Positions 35,077 through 43,912 of a DNA stretch of 50,163 bases are shown one piece after another. A program made the position numbers and the translations under genes. The stretch is from Planctomycetota bacterium. Its GTDB lineage: Bacteria; Planctomycetota; UBA1135; GCA-002748355. The stretch is taken from positions 1 through 50,163 of the forward strand of contig JAGQQW010000012.1 of NCBI GenBank assembly GCA_020426005.1. Reading direction: 5' to 3'. Position 1 is the stretch's first letter. Every line of letters starts with the position of its first letter. The notes under the pieces are model-generated. The model was not told where the DNA came from. It saw only the letters and a list, made by a program, of their open reading frames with translations, and did not search any database.

Positions 35077-35799
35077 TTGCCTGCCCCTGATCGTTCGATT
35101 CCACTGCGTTTCGAGACGACGCAAGTCGCAGCGCGTGGCAACGATGTCGTCTTTTGCGACAGCGAGACGCGCGCGCTCTTCGAACGGCAGGGCATCGCGA
35201 CCCTCACGACCTTGTGCGCCATGCGCGCCGGCGAACCCGTCACGACCGCGAAGACACGAGCCTGCTACCGAATCGAAATCGACGCGCGCACCTTCTACGT
35301 CAAGACGCAGGATCTCGCGCGTGCGCGTCTGCCGTTGCGAAAGCTCCCGAGCTACTTGTTTCGCGGCTCTCCGCTCGAGCGCGAAGTCCGGGCACACGAG
35401 ATTCTGCGCGCGGCTGGTTTTCGCACACCCGATGTCATCGCCCATGGAAGCATGCGGAAGCATTGGATTCCTGTGCAGTCGGTCGTCGTGACCGAAGCGG
35501 TCGAGGGGCATGTCGACCTCGCACACTGGGCAAGGACACCCGAAGCCAACGACGACGACCGCGCGCGCATGACGTTCGACTGCGCACGACGACTCGTTCT
35601 TGACGTACATGCACACGGTCTCGTGCTCGCCGGCTCGAAGTATCGCAATCTGCTCGTGCCGACCAATGGTTGCATCAACGCAAGCGAGATCGTGTTGATC
35701 GACCAGCCGAACCTCGCGCGATCGACGTCGCGAAGGCGAAGGCGTAAGGACCTGGAACTCCTCGATCTCGACCGATCCAGATACGGACGTGGCCGATGA
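35077..35799 (+). CDS. Lipopolysaccharide kinase-like protein with degenerate catalytic loop
   Basis: A 240-residue protein with the protein-kinase-like fold of the InaA/Kdo kinase family. There is no suitable in-frame ATG near the expected start; the TTG at 35077, four bases after the methyltransferase stop, is preferred. An ATP-lysine is visible in YVKTQDLARARLPLRK (K76), and a helix-C glutamate is likely in REVRAHEIL. The usual H-R/G-D catalytic loop reads LAGSKYRN (184-191), so the catalytic aspartate is replaced by glycine while the lysine and asparagine are kept. The metal-binding aspartate in VLIDQPN (D209) remains. It is either a pseudokinase or an atypical enzyme. It overlaps the glycosyltransferase gene by four bases. 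Confidence 0.65.
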   Translation: MPAPDRSIPLRFETTQVAARGNDVVFCDSETRALFERQGIATLTTLCAMRAGEPVTTAKTRACYRIEIDARTFYVKTQDLARARLPLRKLPSYLFRGSPLEREVRAHEILRAAGFRTPDVIAHGSMRKHWIPVQSVVVTEAVEGHVDLAHWARTPEANDDDRARMTFDCARRLVLDVHAHGLVLAGSKYRNLLVPTNGCINASEIVLIDQPNLARSTSRRRRRKDLELLDLDRSRYGRGR

Positions 35800-37109
35800 A
35801 GCGCCTGGTCCTCGTCGCGTTGACGATCGCGATCGCGCTCTTCGTCGTCCTACGCGCTGCACGCAAGGGCGAAGGCAAAGGAGCCGACAAGACGCACGGA
35901 GCCCTCGAGCGCAACTACGAATTCGCGGGTCGACTCCTTCGAGGATCGGATCCGTACGCGAGCCCACAACTGCACGCGCCCTATCCGCCGAGCTATGGCA
36001 TCGTCCTCTCGCCACTGCGCCTCTTCCCGCTACAGACGGCGCGCGTGGCTTGGGCAATCATTCAGCTCGCATGCCTCGCCGCATTACTCGTGCTACTCCG
36101 CACGTGGTATCGCACGATCGACGCGAAGGGTCCACCGATATGGGTTCCCCTACTCGCGATCGTCCTCGTCGCACGCTACCTGTCGCGAGACACGTCGGGA
36201 GGCGGAGGCAATCTCGTCTGGGGGACGCTCGTCTTCTTCGCCGTATTGCGTCCGGGAGAACCACCAGGCAGTGACGAGAAACCGTGGCGCGGAGCACTCC
36301 TCGGGATCGTGCTCGGCGCCAAACCTACGCCCGTGCTCTTCCTGCCATGGCTCTGGTGGCGAGGCCGAAAGCGCACTCTGACCGTCGCCATCGTCGTCGC
36401 GACGATCCTGCACGTGTCGCCGTTGCTCACACTCGGCGTCAACGGCTGGCTCGACGCATACGGACGTTGGATCGACGGCGTCATCGCGTATTCGAAGCAG
36501 ACCGACCTGTTCGCGATGCCGAGCCACGACTTTCCGCCGTTCTCGTGGATGCATCAGTCGTTGCGTTTCGCGGTGACGCGCTTCCTCGCCACGGTTCCGG
36601 CAGAACACGTGCTCGACTCGCCACTCTTCTTCCAAGGCTTGGGCCTCGAGATCACGACGGTCGCGATCACGAGACGCGTTCTCGAAGCAGCGATCGCAGC
36701 GACGACGCTCTTCGCCCTATGGCGTGCGCGCACGAATCGATCGACATGGACCGACATCCATGCAACGAGTCTGCTCGCGAGTGCGACGTTGCTCCTGTCA
36801 CCAATCGTGTGGAAGTCGTATCACCTGTGGCTCCTTCCGTTCTTCTATGCGTGCCTCGCGCACTTGGCGACTCCGCGGGAGGACTCGGCAGTGAGCACGA
36901 AGCGCAGGCGACGCGAGCGCGTCATCGGCATGGCGGTCTACTTCGTGCTCTGCGGCCTGTCGTCCGAGTTGCTCCTCGGACAAAACGGCAAGGAAGTCAT
37001 GCAAAGCCTCTACGTCGTCACCGCGGGCGCACTGTGGGCGTGGAGTCTCGCGCTACGCGATCTGCTACGCCCCCACGAATCGAACAAGCCCGACAGTCAG
37101 CGTTCGTAG
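35796..37109 (+). CDS. Polytopic glycosyltransferase (GT87/DUF2029-like)
   Basis: A 437-residue membrane protein with about nine to ten hydrophobic segments. The N-terminal pattern RNYEFAGRLLRGSDPYASPQ with YPPSYGIVLSPL is typical of the DUF2029/GT87 family, which use polyprenyl-phosphate sugars as donors on the outer face of the inner membrane. A late VWKSYHLWLLPFFYACLAHL segment fits the family. Its ATG overlaps the kinase-like gene stop by four bases. It converges with the opposite-strand glycosyltransferase and overlaps it by 13 bases. Confidence 0.78.
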   Translation: MKRLVLVALTIAIALFVVLRAARKGEGKGADKTHGALERNYEFAGRLLRGSDPYASPQLHAPYPPSYGIVLSPLRLFPLQTARVAWAIIQLACLAALLVLLRTWYRTIDAKGPPIWVPLLAIVLVARYLSRDTSGGGGNLVWGTLVFFAVLRPGEPPGSDEKPWRGALLGIVLGAKPTPVLFLPWLWWRGRKRTLTVAIVVATILHVSPLLTLGVNGWLDAYGRWIDGVIAYSKQTDLFAMPSHDFPPFSWMHQSLRFAVTRFLATVPAEHVLDSPLFFQGLGLEITTVAITRRVLEAAIAATTLFALWRARTNRSTWTDIHATSLLASATLLLSPIVWKSYHLWLLPFFYACLAHLATPREDSAVSTKRRRRERVIGMAVYFVLCGLSSELLLGQNGKEVMQSLYVVTAGALWAWSLALRDLLRPHESNKPDSQRS

Positions 37110-38512
37110 ACAGCGATCCGTGCGCCTCGCTCGCTCGCATGCACGGGCACATCGATGCGGTGAAAGCCGCGAGGATCCGCGATCATCGCGCGCAGGTTGT
37201 CTTCGGTCGCGAGCATCACGAGGACCCGGTGCTTCGGTTCGACCACGCGCTGCAGGAGTTCTGCAGCAGTCCACGGCCACGGCGGGAGCGGACGCTGCCC
37301 GGCGGCCCACGCGACTCGCGGTAGCGCCGACACCATGCTTCCGGCCTTCGCTCCGCGTGCTGCGAGCTGTCGACCGAGTTCGAGTTCGACGCGCTTCTCA
37401 ATACGTGGAGGGTCGATCAGGTCCTTGGCGTCGCGAACGAACGCGACGACGAGAGTCGTGACAATCACCCCTCGACCGAGCTGGCGCATGGCCCCCCTCA
37501 GGCGCATCCACAGGACTCCGACACACGGCAACAAGATCGGAGCGAGCATCAGAAAGAACCGCGGCTTCGTCTCGAATGCGAGCAGCGTGATCACATGCAA
37601 GAGCACGAACACCGCCATTGCCCGCACGACGACGGCACCCGCAAGCGTACGCTTCGACAACAGGACGAGACCGACGAGCCCCAGGAAGCCGCTGCCATAG
37701 TCGAGCCCGCTCGCGATGGACGGAACGATTCGAAAGGCGTTGGAGCCCAATCGACTTGCGAATTCCGAAAAGTTGCCTTCGACGAGTGGCCCCAGAGGTC
37801 CGAGCGGCAGCATGAAGTCGAGCTTCGGCGTCAGCGCATGCCCTCCGGTCAGCCAGCTGCGCAACAAGGCGAAGGAGACGACGAACACGGCACAAATCAC
37901 GAGGACGGTCCATCCGGGGGCGCGCCGATGCGCGTGAGTTGCGTCCTCGGGATTTCGACGCCGATCATGCGACCGCGAAAGTAGCCACGGCACGACCGCA
38001 ACGAGAATCGCCTCTGGACGAACGAAGAACCCACAACCGGCGAGCGCGGCGGACATCGACCATCGCTCTCGTAATGCCGCAACGATCGCCCAGGTCACGA
38101 ACGGCAGCGCGAACGCTTCGGAATAGACATCCGCCGGTAGGCGCACGAAATGAAACCCGACGACGAACAGCATCGTCGCCACGATCCGCGCCGTCGCATC
38201 GCACTCGAACGACCTGCAGATCCGATCGATCCCGACGATGACGAAGACTGCGGCGATCGTCGCAACCAGCGCGAACGCCACGTAGGACGAGACACCGATC
38301 ACCACGAGTGGTGCGACGAGCAGCGCGGTCCCCGGGTGGAACACGGTCGACCAACCATCCGCGAACCGCCCGTCCGCGATCGCCTCACATGCCCAGAGGT
38401 AGATTGCGCCGTCGCTCGAAGGCACGCGCACACGGAACGCGAGTGCCAAACGCAGGGCGCTGGCGAGCAGCACGAACAAGCCGAGGACGCGTTGGTCCCG
38501 CGAAAGGCTCAT
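37097..38512 (-). CDS. Polytopic membrane glycosyltransferase (GT39/ArnT-like)
   Basis: A 471-residue membrane protein. The ATG at 38512 overlaps the stop of the UbiA-family gene (ATGA). About ten hydrophobic segments are visible, with an early acidic loop VRVPSSDGAIYLWACEAIAD resembling the first periplasmic loop of GT-C transferases, where a conserved Asp acts. RLPADVYSEAFALPFVTW fits the same family. It probably transfers a sugar from a polyprenyl-phosphate carrier. The neighbouring UbiA-type enzyme may provide that carrier-linked sugar. Confidence 0.75.
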   Translation of the reverse strand: MSLSRDQRVLGLFVLLASALRLALAFRVRVPSSDGAIYLWACEAIADGRFADGWSTVFHPGTALLVAPLVVIGVSSYVAFALVATIAAVFVIVGIDRICRSFECDATARIVATMLFVVGFHFVRLPADVYSEAFALPFVTWAIVAALRERWSMSAALAGCGFFVRPEAILVAVVPWLLSRSHDRRRNPEDATHAHRRAPGWTVLVICAVFVVSFALLRSWLTGGHALTPKLDFMLPLGPLGPLVEGNFSEFASRLGSNAFRIVPSIASGLDYGSGFLGLVGLVLLSKRTLAGAVVVRAMAVFVLLHVITLLAFETKPRFFLMLAPILLPCVGVLWMRLRGAMRQLGRGVIVTTLVVAFVRDAKDLIDPPRIEKRVELELGRQLAARGAKAGSMVSALPRVAWAAGQRPLPPWPWTAAELLQRVVEPKHRVLVMLATEDNLRAMIADPRGFHRIDVPVHASERGARIAVYER

Positions 38513-39390
38513 CCGCCGTGCGCACCGCCGTACACGGCCCACAATGCGACCGCTCCCCACGCGAACACATTGAGGAGCGTCGGCACGTCACTCAGCAAGA
38601 GCTTCGTTGGATTGCCGCCTTCACTCCGCATATGAACGAGCCACAGGTAGCGAAAGACGCCGTAGACGACGAACGGTACGGTCCAGATCAGGTTCTCGGT
38701 GCCGAACTTCTCGATGGTCTGCGGCGCGACCGTGTAGAGCGCATACGTCGTCACGGTCAGGGCGCCAAGCGGCGCGATCAACTGATCGAGGAAGTGCAGT
38801 GAATAGTCGTCGAGCGCGCGGCGGTGCGAACTCGAGTCGGTCCCGAGCAGCGAGATCTCGTGCCTCCGTTTGCAGAACGCGAGCATCAACGCGATGAAGA
38901 ACGTGCACAGGATGAGCCAGCCGGAGACCGGCTGACCGATCGCGAGACCGCCGGTCAAAACGCGCAACACGAAGCCGATCGCGATGCACATCGTGTCGAT
39001 GATCGCGACGTGCTTGAGTCGAACCGAATAAGCGATGTTGAGCGCGAAGTAGACGGTGATCGGGACGTAGAACTGCAACGGCGCGAGAACGCCGATCGTC
39101 ACCCCCGCGATCGCGAGGATCACGAAAACGACGCGCGCGACGACGATCGATAGGCGGCCGGACGCAAGTGGGCGATCACGCTTCTGTGGGTGTTCCCGAT
39201 CTCTCTCGACATCGAACAAGTCGTTGAAGAGGTAGATCGAACTCGCAACGAGACAGAACGCGGAGAACGCGATGACTGCATGCGTCGCTGCGGTCGCATC
39301 GAACAGGTGCTTCGAAAAGACGAGAGGCGCGAAGACGAGGAGATTCTTCACCCACTGAACGGGACGGATCGCTTCGAGGAGTGCCTTCAT
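38509..39390 (-). CDS. UbiA-family prenyltransferase (decaprenyl-phosphate phosphoribosyltransferase-like)
   Basis: A 293-residue polytopic enzyme. The first Asp-rich motif is NDLFDVERDREHPQKRDRPL (residues 56-75), and a second is in AYSVRLKHVAIIDTMCIAIG. The sequence IRPVQWVKNLLVFAPLVFSK near the N-terminus is typical of the subgroup that transfers phosphoribose to decaprenyl phosphate. Its ATG overlaps the mobB stop, and its stop overlaps the next glycosyltransferase start, so the three genes are translationally coupled. It probably makes a lipid-linked pentose donor for envelope glycan synthesis; the exact product is inferred. Confidence 0.87.
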   Translation of the reverse strand: MKALLEAIRPVQWVKNLLVFAPLVFSKHLFDATAATHAVIAFSAFCLVASSIYLFNDLFDVERDREHPQKRDRPLASGRLSIVVARVVFVILAIAGVTIGVLAPLQFYVPITVYFALNIAYSVRLKHVAIIDTMCIAIGFVLRVLTGGLAIGQPVSGWLILCTFFIALMLAFCKRRHEISLLGTDSSSHRRALDDYSLHFLDQLIAPLGALTVTTYALYTVAPQTIEKFGTENLIWTVPFVVYGVFRYLWLVHMRSEGGNPTKLLLSDVPTLLNVFAWGAVALWAVYGGAHGG

Positions 39391-39980
39391 CGGCGGATCC
39401 AATCCTCACGAATCCACCGAGCGACTCGAGCGGCATCGAGTGGCAATCGAGCGACTGCGGGAGCGAGCTCTTCGGGAACACCGCCACCAAGAACATCGTC
39501 GTCGTCCAAGCCGTCCCAAGCGATCGCGACGAGATCGTCATGCACGATCTCGGACGGCCACGGGCCGCGGACCACACGCAGCTTGGCGACCGATGGATCG
39601 CTCGAGAACCCTTCGCAGAGCAGCACATCGAAGCGTTCGAACGGCGCCGCGGCGAGCCAAGCCGCGACCCGCGCAACCGGCGGCCACACGTCACGCCCGC
39701 TTCGGGAGAAGAACGTCGTACGCCCGGGTCCACAAAGCCCGACGAACGCCGCACCGGCGCGCTGCATCCGCCACGAGTCCTTACCTTCTCGATCGAGATC
39801 GTGATCGTGGTGCGACGCTTTGAGCACGGCGACGGCCAGGCCATCCGCGACGAGTGCTGCGACCGTGGCTTCGAGCAACGTCGTCTTGCCCGTGCCCGAC
39901 GGAGCAACGAATGCGAGCGCGTGCAACGGCCGATTGCCGAGGAGCGAAAGCTGAGCTGATTCGGGGGGAGACGACGGCAT
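39387..39980 (-). CDS. mobB: MobB-like molybdopterin-guanine dinucleotide biosynthesis protein
   Basis: A 197-residue P-loop protein. The ATG at 39980 gives a sensible length. The GTP-binding loop is APSGTGKTTLL; then come VAVLKASHHDHDLDREGKDS and the AGAAFVGL segment that characterise MobB, an adapter protein in molybdenum cofactor synthesis. The gene is not near other molybdenum genes. Instead it is coupled to a UbiA-family enzyme by a four-base overlap. The molybdenum role follows from family membership; the context is unusual. Confidence 0.82.
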   Translation of the reverse strand: MPSSPPESAQLSLLGNRPLHALAFVAPSGTGKTTLLEATVAALVADGLAVAVLKASHHDHDLDREGKDSWRMQRAGAAFVGLCGPGRTTFFSRSGRDVWPPVARVAAWLAAAPFERFDVLLCEGFSSDPSVAKLRVVRGPWPSEIVHDDLVAIAWDGLDDDDVLGGGVPEELAPAVARLPLDAARVARWIREDWIRR

Positions 39981-40062
39981 CGATGGCCCGCGATGATATC
40001 GGCACGTCGCGGTGTGGATCGACAGTTCTTGATCCTCCGTCGTCGCACGCGATGCTCCGGCA

Positions 40063-41253
40063 ATGGCCGATGGATTCGCGCGTGTCCTGCGCGCGCTGCA
40101 CGGATTCTCGTTCTTCACGTATCCGCTCGCGGCCGTCCCACTCCTGTTTTTCTTCTATCGCGAGCGCGGCCTCACGATGCGCGAGTACGGGACGCTCGTC
40201 TCGATCGGCTACGCGGCGATGGTCGTCTTCGAACTGCCCACAGGATGGCTCGCGGATCGGATAGGGCGGCGCCTGCCGATGGTTCTCGGACCGATCTTCT
40301 TCTCGCTCGGTTGGTTCGTGACCTGGCACGGAACGACCTGGAACGTCTTCGCGATCGGTCAGGTCTCGATGTCGTTCGGGCACGCGATGATCTCGGGCCC
40401 GCCGTCGGCACTCCTCTACGAACACCTTCAAGCACGAGGTCGCGCTCAGGACTACCTGCGAGAAGAAGCCCTGCAGTGGCGTCGGGTCATCCTCGGGAGC
40501 GCGATCGCGTTCGGAATCGGCGGTCTCATCGGACACTTCGTCTCGCTTGGCGCGGCGGTCCTAGCCACGGCGGCCCTGTGCCTGTGTGCCGTCCCGTTCG
40601 CCCTCGCGATCCGCGAAACCGCACGGCCCTCTCCGTCGTCGCGCCCCCACGACCGGGTGGCGGACCGCAATCTGTTCACGAGGCTCAGGCGCGCGCTCCA
40701 ACACCCCGAAGTGCTCTGGCTCGTCGCGACCTACGTGCTGCTCTTCTTCTTGTTGCGCTTCGGGTTCCATACGTGGCAGCCATGGCTCGCGGGGTCCGCT
40801 GGTGACGACCCTCTCCTACTCGGCGTTCTGTACGCGTCGTTCTCGTTCTTCTCCCTGCCGTTCGTGCGGCTCGCGCCACGCGTGACCCGGCGCTTCGGGG
40901 ACGAAGCGACACTCGTCGGCCTCTGTGTCATTTGCTCGGTCTCGATCCTGCTCCTGTCGACGGGTTCGTCGATCTGGCTCGTGCCCTTGTTGTATGCGCA
41001 GCAGGTTCCGTTCGCGCTACACCGTCCACTCGCGCACGCATACGCGAACCACAGGATCGACTCGACGGATCGAGCCCTCGTTCTTTCGATTCTCTCGTTC
41101 GCCGGTCGGCTCGGCTTTGCGGCGATCTTCGCGATCGCCCTCGATGATGACGACATGGTGCGCGACGATTACGCGACTGTCGGCGTCGTGACGCTCGCGT
41201 GCGCGCTGATCGTCTGGTGGCTGCGGCCACGAAAGCAACCGAGGAAGACGTGA
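40063..41253 (+). CDS. Major facilitator superfamily transporter
   Basis: A 396-residue protein with about twelve hydrophobic segments. The cytoplasmic loop between helices 2 and 3 reads GWLADRIGRRLPM, the MFS signature. The N-terminal charge pattern and length are typical for a small-molecule carrier. It diverges from mobB over 82 bases and is followed, four bases later, by the alpha/beta hydrolase gene on the same strand. The substrate cannot be deduced. Confidence 0.85.
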   Translation: MADGFARVLRALHGFSFFTYPLAAVPLLFFFYRERGLTMREYGTLVSIGYAAMVVFELPTGWLADRIGRRLPMVLGPIFFSLGWFVTWHGTTWNVFAIGQVSMSFGHAMISGPPSALLYEHLQARGRAQDYLREEALQWRRVILGSAIAFGIGGLIGHFVSLGAAVLATAALCLCAVPFALAIRETARPSPSSRPHDRVADRNLFTRLRRALQHPEVLWLVATYVLLFFLLRFGFHTWQPWLAGSAGDDPLLLGVLYASFSFFSLPFVRLAPRVTRRFGDEATLVGLCVICSVSILLLSTGSSIWLVPLLYAQQVPFALHRPLAHAYANHRIDSTDRALVLSILSFAGRLGFAAIFAIALDDDDMVRDDYATVGVVTLACALIVWWLRPRKQPRKT

Positions 41254-41257
41254 ATCG

Positions 41258-42046
41258 ATGAAAGCCCTGCTGCGCAGCGATCGCGGATCAGAGTCCGGCA
41301 CCGCAGTCGTCTATGTCCCGGGCATCGATGGAACAGGAGAATTGCTGCTCGGCACTCAGGAGCGACTCGAAGAACGCTTTCGGCTCGTCTCGCTGCGCTA
41401 CGAGGCCGAGAACACGCCCGCCGATCGCGCCCGAGACTCGTACGAAGCACTCGCCGGTGACATCATGCGGATCCTTGACGAGCTCGGGATCGAAGACGCG
41501 GTCCTCGTCGCCGAGTCGTTCGGCGGCGCAGTCGCGCTCACCTGCGCGCTCGATCATCCGTCTCGCGTGCGCGCGGTCGCGATCGTCAACAGCTTCGCGT
41601 GGTATCCAAAACGCGCTTCGCTCGCATGGGGTCGCGCCTTCGCTCCCATGGTGACGCGCACCATGTTCGATTGGTTCCGCCCGCGACTCGCGCCGTGGAG
41701 TCTCTTCGGGAAGCCTCGCGACGACGAAGCGTTGCGACGCTTCCGGGCGATCGAGGGCGGCTTCTTCGACCGGGCCTATCGTCGCCGCCTCGCGATGATA
41801 CGCGGCCTCGACCTCAGACCACGCTTGCACGAACTGCGCATGCCCGTCGCGCTCTTCGCGGCAACGCGCGACCGCGTCGTGCCTTCCATGCGATGCGCGC
41901 GCACGATGCAAGAACACATTGCGCACGCCACGCTCGAAATCGTCGAGGGCGGTGGGCACTTGATCCTGCCGCTCTCCCGCCTCCCGTGGCCCGAGTGGAT
42001 CCGTGCACTCGCGCATCCGCATCCTGATGCGGACACGCGAGCGTGA
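41258..42046 (+). CDS. Alpha/beta hydrolase
   Basis: A 262-residue hydrolase with the nucleophile elbow AESFGG (S87), an acid in AATRDRVVPS (D205) and the catalytic histidine in GGGHLIL (H234). The oxyanion region is YVPGIDGTGE. There is no signal peptide, so the protein is cytoplasmic. It is probably co-transcribed with the MFS transporter gene. The substrate is unknown; esterase or lipase-type chemistry is typical. It converges with the next gene, with six bases between stops. Confidence 0.85.
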   Translation: MKALLRSDRGSESGTAVVYVPGIDGTGELLLGTQERLEERFRLVSLRYEAENTPADRARDSYEALAGDIMRILDELGIEDAVLVAESFGGAVALTCALDHPSRVRAVAIVNSFAWYPKRASLAWGRAFAPMVTRTMFDWFRPRLAPWSLFGKPRDDEALRRFRAIEGGFFDRAYRRRLAMIRGLDLRPRLHELRMPVALFAATRDRVVPSMRCARTMQEHIAHATLEIVEGGGHLILPLSRLPWPEWIRALAHPHPDADTRA

Positions 42047-42052
42047 GGGGCT

Positions 42053-43465
42053 TCAGGCGTTGCCGAGAGCGTTGCGGAACGAGTTTCGCTCGTCTCCGCC
42101 CGCGAGCCGCCAGCGGCCGGACTTGACGCGCTGCCGCACGTTGGGCGGCGGCATCACGACGCTCGTGACGTGCCGTCCGTCGGGCGAGAAGACGTGGATA
42201 CGCCCTTTCTTGCCGACGACGACGATCGTCGACTCCTCGTTGTCCATGTAGATGTGATGGTCGCGCGCGCTGCGGGCTTCGGGGAACGCCATCGTGGTCG
42301 GACGCCCTTCGTCACCGCGATCCCGAGCGTGCTCGGTCTTCCGCGTGCGATTCTTCGCGTCCTGGCTGAGGCGACGTGCGAGTTCACGCAGGAGAGGAAG
42401 CACCTCTTCTTGGACGTCGGGCGTCTCGCCGGCGGCACGCTTGCCCTCGAGCTTCTTCGCACACTCGATCAGTTGCGTCTCGAAGTTGCTCAAGATCTTG
42501 CGGATGTTGGGATCCGGAAGGTCGGCGAGATCGACCGCGCTGACGGGGTGACAGAGCAAACGCTCGCCGTTGTTCTCGGACGGAGAAGCGAGCACTTGCA
42601 CGGTCAGAGCGACGCGACGACCCGCTTCGGTCGACTCGAAGAGACCGCACACGAGTTGACCGACGAGACGGAACGGAATCGACTCGGGCTCGAACGCCGG
42701 CTTGACGCCTTCGGTGATCGCGTCGCCACGTTCGGCGAACGCGACCGCGCCTTCACGACCCGACAAGAGCTGCTCGACCGCTTCGTGCTTGCGCTCGATC
42801 GCGAGTGTGACGAGGTCCGCCCAACGCGGGCGGCCTTCGAGACCGTACCCGACGAGCACGTGCCGCGGATCCTCGGGCCGCGACCAAGGGCTGTCGAAAC
42901 TCTCGCTCGCGAAGTTCCAGACGCGCCCGGGCACGACGAGACCGGCGTCCATGACGCGCTTCTCGAGATCCCCACGCAGCTTCGTGACGAGCGACTCTGC
43001 CGCGGCCTTGATCCCACCACGACGCAACGGGAGCTGGATCGTCATCTCGACCGCATCGCCGCTGTCCTTGCCATCGAGGCGACTACCGCCAGCACGGCGC
43101 TTGAGATCCACGTAGGCGCTACCGAGCGCCGCGAACGCGAGCTCGATGAGTTCGGCAGGACTCTTCGTATCCGCACCAGGCGCACGAACGGCGGGTGCAC
43201 CCCCACCCTCCTTCGTCTTGGTCTTCTTGCGGCGGCGGCGCTTCTTCTTGTGCGCGTCCTCGCCTTCGCCCTGAGGCCGCTCGCCGGACGCGCCATCACC
43301 TGGTGACTGGCCCTGGCCGGGCGCATCGTTGGTAATAGCATCGGCTGAAGCCGGGGTACTAGCATCGGCTGCAGCCGGGGAGTCGCTCGTGGCCGGCGTC
43401 GCATTCTGGTCGCTCGCGCCAGGAACGGACCCTTCGCCGTTGGTCGGGGCTTCGTTGTCGGACAT
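42053..43465 (-). CDS. Protein of unknown function with basic/low-complexity N-terminus
   Basis: A 470-residue protein without signal peptide or membrane helix. Residues 1-75 are a low-complexity acidic/Ala/Pro stretch, followed by a very basic patch KKKRRRRKKTKTK that suggests nucleic-acid or anion binding. The middle contains a helical region around FAALGSAYVDLKRRAGG and a longer domain (RHVLVGYGLEGRPRWADLVT). Near the C-terminus is a beta hairpin STIVVVGKKGRIHVFSPDGR, then TSVVMPPPNVRQRVKSGRWR. No family was recognised. A GAGG ribosome-binding site precedes the ATG at 43465. Confidence 0.7.
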   Translation of the reverse strand: MSDNEAPTNGEGSVPGASDQNATPATSDSPAAADASTPASADAITNDAPGQGQSPGDGASGERPQGEGEDAHKKKRRRRKKTKTKEGGGAPAVRAPGADTKSPAELIELAFAALGSAYVDLKRRAGGSRLDGKDSGDAVEMTIQLPLRRGGIKAAAESLVTKLRGDLEKRVMDAGLVVPGRVWNFASESFDSPWSRPEDPRHVLVGYGLEGRPRWADLVTLAIERKHEAVEQLLSGREGAVAFAERGDAITEGVKPAFEPESIPFRLVGQLVCGLFESTEAGRRVALTVQVLASPSENNGERLLCHPVSAVDLADLPDPNIRKILSNFETQLIECAKKLEGKRAAGETPDVQEEVLPLLRELARRLSQDAKNRTRKTEHARDRGDEGRPTTMAFPEARSARDHHIYMDNEESTIVVVGKKGRIHVFSPDGRHVTSVVMPPPNVRQRVKSGRWRLAGGDERNSFRNALGNA

Positions 43466-43912
43466 GGCATCCTCTGTGTTCGAAGGGGGGAGAAGACCAT
43501 AGGAAGACCTCCCGCTCGGCACCAGAGTGACCGCTGATTCCCGCCCTCCGGCGGACGTTCGCCAGGCCAGCGTTCGCCAGGAAGACGAGCGGGGAGAAGC
43601 GCCGCGAGCGACGCTCCTCCCCGTGCGTGACCAGTCCTGTTTGTCTCCTACGAACCCCTCTCCTGCCAGGCAGAAGAGAGGATCGAGCGACGGCCGCGCG
43701 AAGAACCGCCGCTCCCCCCGGACTACCTCGAGCCCCCCGACTCTGAGCAGTCCAACACCACCACGTTCAGCGTCCCCAATACCGAACGGGCGGCCGACGA
43801 AGGTTCCCTTCCCCGCGCGACCTTCGCCTTCCCTCGGTGGCCACCGAGGTGCGCAGACCGCACCCCGAAGGATGCGTCGCGCCAAGTTCCATGAATTCCC
43901 CTGATCCCGTCA
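43466..43912. other. Gene-free stretch with two inverted repeats
   Basis: No reliable gene is seen in these 447 bases. A 12-bp stem with one mismatch (43590-43601 with 43612-43623, 10-base loop) and an 18-bp perfect palindrome at 43832-43849 (CCTCGGTGGCCACCGAGG) stand out. The palindrome is 63 bases after the pilin gene stop on the - strand. It may act in transcription end or as a protein site; no T-run follows. Confidence 0.45.
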
